From Saccoglossus kowalevskii (Eukaryota > Hemichordata > Enteropneusta > Harrimaniidae), in the NCBI RefSeq assembly GCF_000003605.2, contig NW_003131860.1, positions 628,601 to 640,732 on the forward strand: a stretch of 12,132 bases of DNA, written 5' to 3'. Shown piece by piece: positions 7,371 to 12,132 of the stretch (its first letter is position 1; each line of letters starts with the position of its first letter). A model generated the notes under the pieces. It saw only the letters and a program-made list of their open reading frames with translations. It did no database searches and was not told the origin of the DNA. The position numbers and the translations under genes were made by a program.

Positions 7371-9453
7371 GTATTCTTCACAACATTTTTTTTATTTTGA
7401 AGATAATAGTATATTTTGAGATCTTAATATATAGATTCGTGAATAATTTTTAAGTTTAAGAGTACAGGAAATGTGGAATTAGATATAATTGACTTTGTTC
7501 TAGAAGTTATCAGGCATTGCTTTGTATTGTAGGTGTATGCACGTATAAGAAGAAAAAAGCTCGAAACGAAGTTTCTTTAGTTGTACTTTGCTTTATAATG
7601 GTCGTATTCACGTCGTACATGATTGCCTTATGCTTCGAACCCGGTATGTATAATCGATTGAAATAGACCATTTGCGTATTCAAGAAACACGTGATACAGA
7701 CGTTCAAGTACGTCATCACAGTCGGTCATTATGTACATCGTAGTTTATGGCTAATTGCTCAGAATAGTAAATATGTGTATATATGATATATATATATTTT
7801 ATCCCGAAGTACAGCGAAGTACACGGAAAGATGTGAGATTGCTTTGAGTAAATTTGAGTATGCATGAGCAGGCTGAACTTCTTGATGTCAAACGTCCTCG
7901 ATCGAGTCTGTAAATTGCTGACGTAATCAAACTAACAATCACGCACACCAAATAGCTAAATTAAAGATTTTACTTTCCGTTTTATGGAAAAATGCACGTC
8001 AAAGGACAATTTTTCGAAATATCGATACAAGATTCTGAAATGTCATTGAAAATGATCTAAATTTTTACATCGGTTCCTATGTTGAGATTATTTAATGTGC
8101 ATATCTCGCAAACATTTTCTCCATGACATGAGACGAAAAATTTATATATTATTTAAATCCTGTTATTGTAAAAACGTTTCCAAAATGTTACATATAATCA
8201 GGCGAGTTTCCAGGGTGATATTCGTTTCATCGTAAACATTTAGGGATTATCTCCCATAATGCATTTCATATATGTGCAGTAACATGCGCAGTAGTGACAT
8301 GTAAATAAACAATTCATTTTACATGCGTTGTATTGTGTTGATATCGAAAAATACGCGACAAACAATAGTCTCGACCGCAGTCCGGGCGTCGTCACCGAAA
8401 TCGCAGTGTTACCACTGACTAAAGCAAATTACCTATTCGTGTTTCGACCGGTTAGCTTTACCGCGCTTTCCTCCGCGCGTAAAATCCTATAGACTTCCCA
8501 TGGCGGAGTTGAAAACTGTGACGTCATTTCAGAGTCAAGAATCAGTAATGGAGCTGGGCTTGAGGTATTGGCTATCATTACAAATTATCGGCAAATACTT
8601 TTCGCACAAAAATGTATTAAATAGTCATTACAATGAAGATTTTTGAAACATTTTCCATTGGTTCCTATGGTAAAAAGATTTTCATCATATTTCGTTTGGG
8701 TACATATGGTGAAAAAATCATATAGTTAAAAACAAGAGACCATTTTTGCATGATTTCAGACAGGTTTCCATCTCGAAAATATTTCATACAAGTCAAAAAT
8801 TGAACAATTATATTTAATTTTTGAAACAAAGGAACGTGATTGTTTTCCGATAGTTTTTCACTCTTGTTTAATAGGTCGAATGTCCGCGAACGATCTTAAG
8901 GTGCGTTTTGTATGAACTAAAATACCAGTTCAGAACAATAATGTATACAGCAAAAAGATTAGAAATATTGTTCGCTTTACAGATGTAGTTCATGTTTTTT
9001 TCCTATTCAGATCGCATTTCAGTTACAGAAGATATGAATTAAACGCATTGTACTGTAATACATTTCTAGCGTTTTGTGCCACACAGGGAATGTATTTGCC
9101 AGTTTTGATAATAATGGTAATAGAATCAGAACAGTTTGCGACCTCCATAGTCATAAGTGTTTATATTAACGGGTCTCATACAATGTTTTGGGTAATGTAG
9201 TTTTGTACTTGTGTAAAACCTGCAACGATGCACAATTATCGGACATGCCAGCATTGAATAACTGCGTGCATGTAACTAACACTATCGTTTTATGTTGTAA
9301 TCATTTTTTTTATTTTTAAATACAGAGCCGAAAATTTATTACACGTGTGTGTCGCGATATTGCGATCCTTCCCCAACCAACCGGTTTCCTGGAGGTTCCA
9401 GAAGACGGAGAAGACGCCTTCCGCAATGGAATGAAGTTGATAAAAATTACTGA
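7004..9453 (+). CDS. Truncated paralogue (copy 2): membrane-anchored DED protein without GT-B domain
   Basis: Predicted exons 7004-7370, 7533-7643 and 9326-9453 give 201 residues. The start ATG has A at -3 and G at +4 and matches the copy 1 start. The DED and membrane exons are intact, with the same phases as copy 1. The third exon begins EPKIYYT like copy 1, then continues out of frame into exon-4-derived sequence, adding an Arg-rich tail (GGSRRRRRRLPQW) before TGA at 9451-9453. Because the stop would lie in the last exon, the transcript need not trigger nonsense-mediated decay. It may be a working GT-less DED anchor, for example a competitor of copy 1, or a young pseudogene. No frame-disrupting change is seen in the DED or membrane exons, which favours retained function but does not prove it. 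Confidence 0.6.
7371..7532 (+). other. Intron 1 of copy 2 (162 bp)
   Basis: GTATTC donor as in copy 1, TTGTATTGTAG acceptor. If retained, the reading frame continues 27 codons to TAA at 7451-7453 and adds a hydrophobic tail (NIFFILKIIVYFEILIYRF), giving a 149-residue protein. Confidence 0.7.
7533..7643 (+). CDS. Exon 2 of copy 2: transmembrane exon
   Basis: A 111-bp phase 1-1 exon between the acceptor TTGTATTGTAG and the donor CCCG|GTATGT, open throughout. It encodes a strongly basic stretch (TYKKKKARNE) then SLVVLCFIMVVFTSYMIALC, closely following copy 1. FTSY in the middle of the helix is identical. The basic run supports a cytosolic N-terminus. Confidence 0.82.
7644..9325 (+). other. Enlarged intron 2 of copy 2 (1,682 bp) with probable insertion
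   Basis: Both ends match the 448-bp intron of copy 1 (the first ~90 bp, and about 9195-9290), so roughly 7770-9170 is extra sequence. This has a GC-rich core at 8380-8530 with CGCGC runs and a perfect TGACGTCA at 8519-8526, flanked by AT-rich arms. A CGGTTCCTATG or TGGTTCCTATG motif recurs near 8072 and 8660 within weakly similar contexts. No transposase-like ORF or clear terminal inverted repeats are seen. A non-autonomous transposable element is the likely explanation. Confidence 0.5.
9326..9453 (+). CDS. Exon 3 of copy 2: linker start fused to frameshifted GT remnant
   Basis: After the acceptor AAATACAG, EPKIYYT matches the start of copy 1 exon 3 (EEKIYYT). From about 9345 the DNA instead matches copy 1 exon 4 (its SSAHRNIAML region), one base out of phase, so the ancestral frame is lost. 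Translation from exon 2 runs 41 complete codons to TGA. Confidence 0.55.
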
Positions 9454-9780
9454 TAGTAAATACATCGCGCTGGGTGCAGCGTGTTTGGTTAGTCTTTGCG
9501 GCTTGTCGTCGACCATATTACGATTACAGCAGCTATCTATGTCCAGTTAAACACGATTGCTACCATATATATTGTTGCGAGGAATCGTAGGCTGAGGTAG
9601 AAGAAGAAGAACAAGACAAGTTCTACAAACCAGCGAATCAATCTGACATTGTGATTTGGTCACTGGGATGGCTTGTACAACTATTTTGAAAAGACATTCG
9701 AACTGGTGTCCATGAAACAATCTCATCATCTGGCAATTCAGAATTTGAAGTTTTTTTTGACTGACAGCATAGTCTAACAA
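9345..9780 (+). pseudogene. Decayed GT-B exon of copy 2
   Basis: Several stretches match copy 1 exon 4 in order but in changing frames. CRDIAILPQ with EDGEDAFRNGMKLI (from 9347) corresponds to HRNIAMLAK with EDMEDAHRNGVKLI. GACCATATTACGATTACAG (about 9510) and CAGTTAAA correspond to copy 1 near 3658-3697. KPANQSDIV (about 9628) corresponds to KQANQSDIV. Sequence to about 9760 follows the KQLHYLPLP region. Internal stops, indels and the absence of the C-terminal half with the E-x7-E element show it cannot be an active enzyme. Confidence 0.8.
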
Positions 9781-9965
9781 TTGAACAGCTTTTGTCGCTA
9801 CATGTTAGACACACAATTTAGTTTAGCTATTTTAGAAAAATATGAAGGTAATATGAAATATTGTATTCATTGATGTTTAGTGAGTTGTATAAAGATACAC
9901 ATTCGTGGTCCAAGCACAGTCACTCGAGGGACGATCACATCATCGACTCTTTTTGTGAATGAAAT

Positions 9966-9971
9966 AATAAA
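9966..9971 (+). terminator. Candidate poly(A) signal for copy 2
   Basis: AATAAA, about 510 bp after the copy 2 stop codon and beyond the GT remnant. It is the first canonical signal seen downstream, but may be chance in AT-rich DNA. Confidence 0.3.
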
Positions 9972-10074
9972 TACTAGTACGCCATTTAGTTAATTTTATG
10001 GTAACATAATGTTCTCCCCGCGATACACACAGTAAGACTCGAAATTTTGGCGGACATATTGGTTTGAAGCAAAG

Positions 10075-10195
10075 CAGGAAGTGAGTATTTACCAGTGGCA
10101 CATGGGGATGACATTGCCCTGAATGCAGCGTGTTCTGTTAGACTTCACGGGTTATTGGGGGGGGGGGTCGTCCCTCCAAAATCACAAAATCAACC
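10075..10195 (+). pseudogene. Fragment of a third GT-B exon
   Basis: Positions 10110-10160 match the copy 2 remnant at 9461-9511 without gaps, 36 of 51 bases identical by hand count; the two encode ALNAACSVRLHGL and ALGAACLVSLCGL. Just upstream, ACCAGTGGCACATGGGGAT resembles copy 1 near 3579-3609. A 14-base stretch, TCACAAAATCAACC at 10182-10195, equals copy 1 exon 4 at 4074-4087. The order follows exon 4 with a large internal deletion. An 11-G run (10157-10167) interrupts it. It appears to be the last trace of another gene copy. Confidence 0.55.
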
Positions 10196-10231
10196 TGGAA
10201 CGTTTCACGGGGTCTAGATGTCTTTATTTTT

Positions 10232-10260
10232 AAGGGGGAGCATGCCCCGGAACCCCCCTA
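10232..10260. repeat. G/C-run palindrome block of a probable dispersed repeat
   Basis: GGGGGAGCATGCCCCGG followed by AACCCCCC: the centre GCATGC is palindromic with G and C runs on either side. Such blocks recur as interspersed repeats in many invertebrate genomes as far as I recall; only one copy lies in this window, so the call rests on recognition. Confidence 0.35.
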
Positions 10261-10321
10261 GTAAGTTCGAGTCCTTGGCGAGACGTTGCTATGCACCCAC
10301 TGCAACATTTCGTGCCGCCTC

Positions 10322-10682
10322 CTCTGTTTACCATACTTCCGGGTTCTTAGCAGTCATATACATTTTTTTAACATCATTGGCACATGCACTGTCAATATGA
10401 CGAATGAAAATATACAAGGTCACGTGGTGTGACTTATTTTGCTATAGTTAATATTGAAAAAAATGCATAAAATGCTCTGCTGCAAAATTTGGTTAGCGTG
10501 TATGTATAAATTGAAATGAAGTTTGTCAATTTCTTGACATTGGACACGTTGTTCGGCGGCCATGCTTGATTTAAGACGAAGTGCTCTGTTTATCATACTT
10601 CCAGGTGTTTAACACTCTGGCTTTTTTTATTTTACCAATGTCACAAATGAAAAAATATGTGCACGTTACCTCTTGCGCTATA
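10322..10682 (+). repeat. Imperfect direct repeat pair
   Basis: Unit A (10322-10447) and unit B (10584-10682) share CTCTGTTTAYCATACTTCC, a following poly-T stretch, an AATGAAAA-ATAT segment, and GCTATA near their ends, in the same order and orientation, with small gaps. This indicates a diverged local duplication or two copies of one dispersed element. Confidence 0.5.
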
Positions 10683-10794
10683 ATTTATTTTATCTTATCA
10701 GGACAACTATTTCAAGAAAAAACAACACAACTCGCCTAGTGCGTGACAAATGGGCATGCACGACTGACCTGCTGAACACAAGGCCATGCAGTCT

Positions 10795-10874
10795 CCATAC
10801 TTGCTATGAAGCAGACAATGATTGGGCTCGTCGTGATAGTTGTGGGTTCGAATCCCACACTACGGTAGCTTTTT
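10795..10874 (+). ncRNA. tRNA-like pol III 3' half (SINE or decayed tRNA)
   Basis: A perfect T arm is present: GTGGG, loop TTCGAAT, CCCAC (10842-10858), containing the consensus pol III box B GGTTCGAATCC at 10845-10855, followed by ACTACGG and a T5 terminator at 10870-10874. At the expected 5' end, CCATACT (10795-10801) pairs with ACTACGG at 5 of 7 positions. The anticodon stem cannot be formed and box A is poor, so it is not a working tRNA. A tRNA-derived SINE, perhaps with its box A near 10733 (CGCCTAGTGCG), is the alternative. Confidence 0.4.
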
Positions 10875-10879
10875 AACTT

Positions 10880-11634
10880 TGAATATGACTGTTCTTTAAT
10901 TTTTTGATAGCTTCATATTTTATTTTCCTTGGGAAATTAATGTAAAAGTAATATGAATTATTCTTGACATATACACAGACAATTTGTAATAACTTCGATA
11001 TTCATCTGTGTGTGAAATTATTAGATAATATTTGCGTGCTCAAAATGTTGCGGCATTATAGACATATGTTCTAGATGGTCATGTGATCTCATTAATTATT
11101 TGCAAATCTAATTATGTACATATTTAATTCCCAGATATCTATTATAGGTACATATATTAACTGAGTATTGTGCACATTCATGTCATTTGTCTACATTGAT
11201 TAATCATATAGTTACGCTTACGTAAATTATGTCTTAAGCTATGATAAAAAAGGTGACAGTTTAATGACCAGTATACAACAAGTGCAGTTTATTGTTTTAA
11301 ACACGTAATCACGCAAGCGTCTCAGTCAAAGAAGTCTGGATAGCCTAGTGCGCATCGCCATCGACGGGCCAACCACGGAAAACTACAACTAATCAGCTGC
11401 TGTTACAATGTGGACTGAGATGAAAAAAAACACCGTATAATTTATACACAAGTCGTATCACAGACTTTACCTAGTAAACCACTTAAATTCATGACTTGTG
11501 TAAATATTTTGTCAGGAATTGTCAACAATCAAATGAAATTGATTTTACCGCAAATGTGTTTTTTTTTTCTGGTCGGACTATTACTAAAAAAAGTAAATAC
11601 AAAGAAAATAATTAATTTATTTCCTCCGTTATTT
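10880..11634. other. AT-rich stretch before the satellite, no gene seen
   Basis: No coding frame of useful length and no repeat of note. GGATAGCCTAGTGCGCATCG at 11339-11358 resembles a tRNA/SINE box A region, but no box B follows it within a normal distance. Confidence 0.45.
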
Positions 11635-12132
11635 ATTGAATCTGAGCACAACTAGTCAACTCACTCACTGTATTTCTAATGCCAACGTTTCCATTGAATC
11701 TGAGCACAACCAGTCAACTCACTCACTGTATTTCTAATGCCAACGTTTCCATTGAATCTGAGCACAACTAGTCAACTCACTCACTGTATTTCTAATGCCA
11801 ACGTTTCCATTGAATCTGAGCACAACTAGTCAACTCACTCACTGTATTTCTAATGCCAACGTTTCCATTGAATCTGAGCACAACTAGTCAACTCACTCAC
11901 TGTATTTCTAATGCCAACGTTTCCATTGAATCTGAGCACAACTAGTCAACTCACTCACTGTATTTCTAATGCCAACGTTTCCATTGAATCTGAGCACAAC
12001 TAGTCAACTCACTCACTGTATTTCTAATGCCAACGTTTCCATTGAATCTGAGCACAACTAGTCAACTCACTCACTGTATTTCTAATGCCAACGTTTCCAT
12101 TGAATCTGAGCACAACTAGTCAACTCACTCAC
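11635..12132. repeat. 58-bp tandem repeat array (satellite/minisatellite)
   Basis: The unit begins ATTGAATCTGAGCACAACTA and ends GCCAACGTTTCC. Units start at 11635, 11693, 11751, 11809, 11867, 11925, 11983, 12041 and 12099: eight full units and 34 bp of a ninth, running off the window. The only difference seen between units is a T-to-C change in the second (AACCAGTC for AACTAGTC). GC content of the unit is about 40% (23 of 58). 58 is not a multiple of 3 and all frames contain stops, so it is not coding. Near-identity implies recent expansion or homogenisation. Confidence 0.95.

Noticed and set aside
9316-9780. Minus-strand frames opposite the GT remnant
   Set aside because: They are shadows of the decayed plus-strand GT exon, which explains the sequence better.
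10157-10167. Run of 11 G as a G-quadruplex or functional element
   Set aside because: A single homopolymer run inside a decayed gene fragment, more likely slippage than a functional structure.
10218-10400. 60-codon plus-strand frame across the G/C-run block
   Set aside because: It spans repeat sequence and a direct-repeat unit; no coding signature or family match.
11635-12132. Regular repeats considered as a CRISPR array
   Set aside because: The whole 58-bp unit is repeated, with no unique spacers, and the window is animal DNA.

Overview
The window is nuclear DNA from a multicellular animal. It is AT-rich, its genes are split by short GT-AG introns, and it carries dispersed inverted repeats and a satellite array. 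The protein families seen, a death effector domain (DED) joined to a GT4-like GT-B glycosyltransferase domain, fit an invertebrate with an expanded death-fold repertoire. A marine invertebrate such as a mollusc is my best guess, but the phylum cannot be fixed from this sequence.

The centre of the window is a tandem pair about 5 kb apart (start codon to start codon 4,973 bp). Copy 1 (2031-4575, + strand) can be assembled into a complete four-exon gene of 581 codons plus stop. It encodes an N-terminal DED, one transmembrane segment, a short linker and a C-terminal GT-B domain of about 400 residues. The intron phases (1, 1, 2) join without a break. Basic residues before the membrane segment and six N-glycosylation sequons in the GT-B domain suggest a type II protein, with the DED in the cytosol and the GT-B domain in the lumen or outside the cell. 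I do not know a characterised protein with this layout.

Copy 2 (7004-9453) keeps intact DED and transmembrane exons with the same boundaries and phases. Its linker exon is fused, out of frame, to a decayed GT exon and stops at 9451. It could still encode a 201-residue membrane-anchored DED protein without the GT-B domain. Frameshifted GT remnants run on to about 9780, and a further GT fragment at about 10075-10195 points to an older third copy. The duplication extends upstream: a block 400-480 bp before each start codon is conserved, with a splice-acceptor-like site followed by an ATG and an 11-codon ORF in both copies.

Around the genes: 1-1320 holds two inverted-repeat elements and no convincing gene. 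1320-2030 is upstream region of copy 1. 4576-6526 is non-coding sequence between the copies. The second intron of copy 2 is enlarged by about 1.3-1.4 kb, probably by an insertion with a GC-rich core. 10200-10880 holds repeats and a tRNA-like pol III 3' end. 10880-11634 is featureless AT-rich DNA. 11635 to the window end is a nearly perfect 58-bp tandem array that continues beyond the window.
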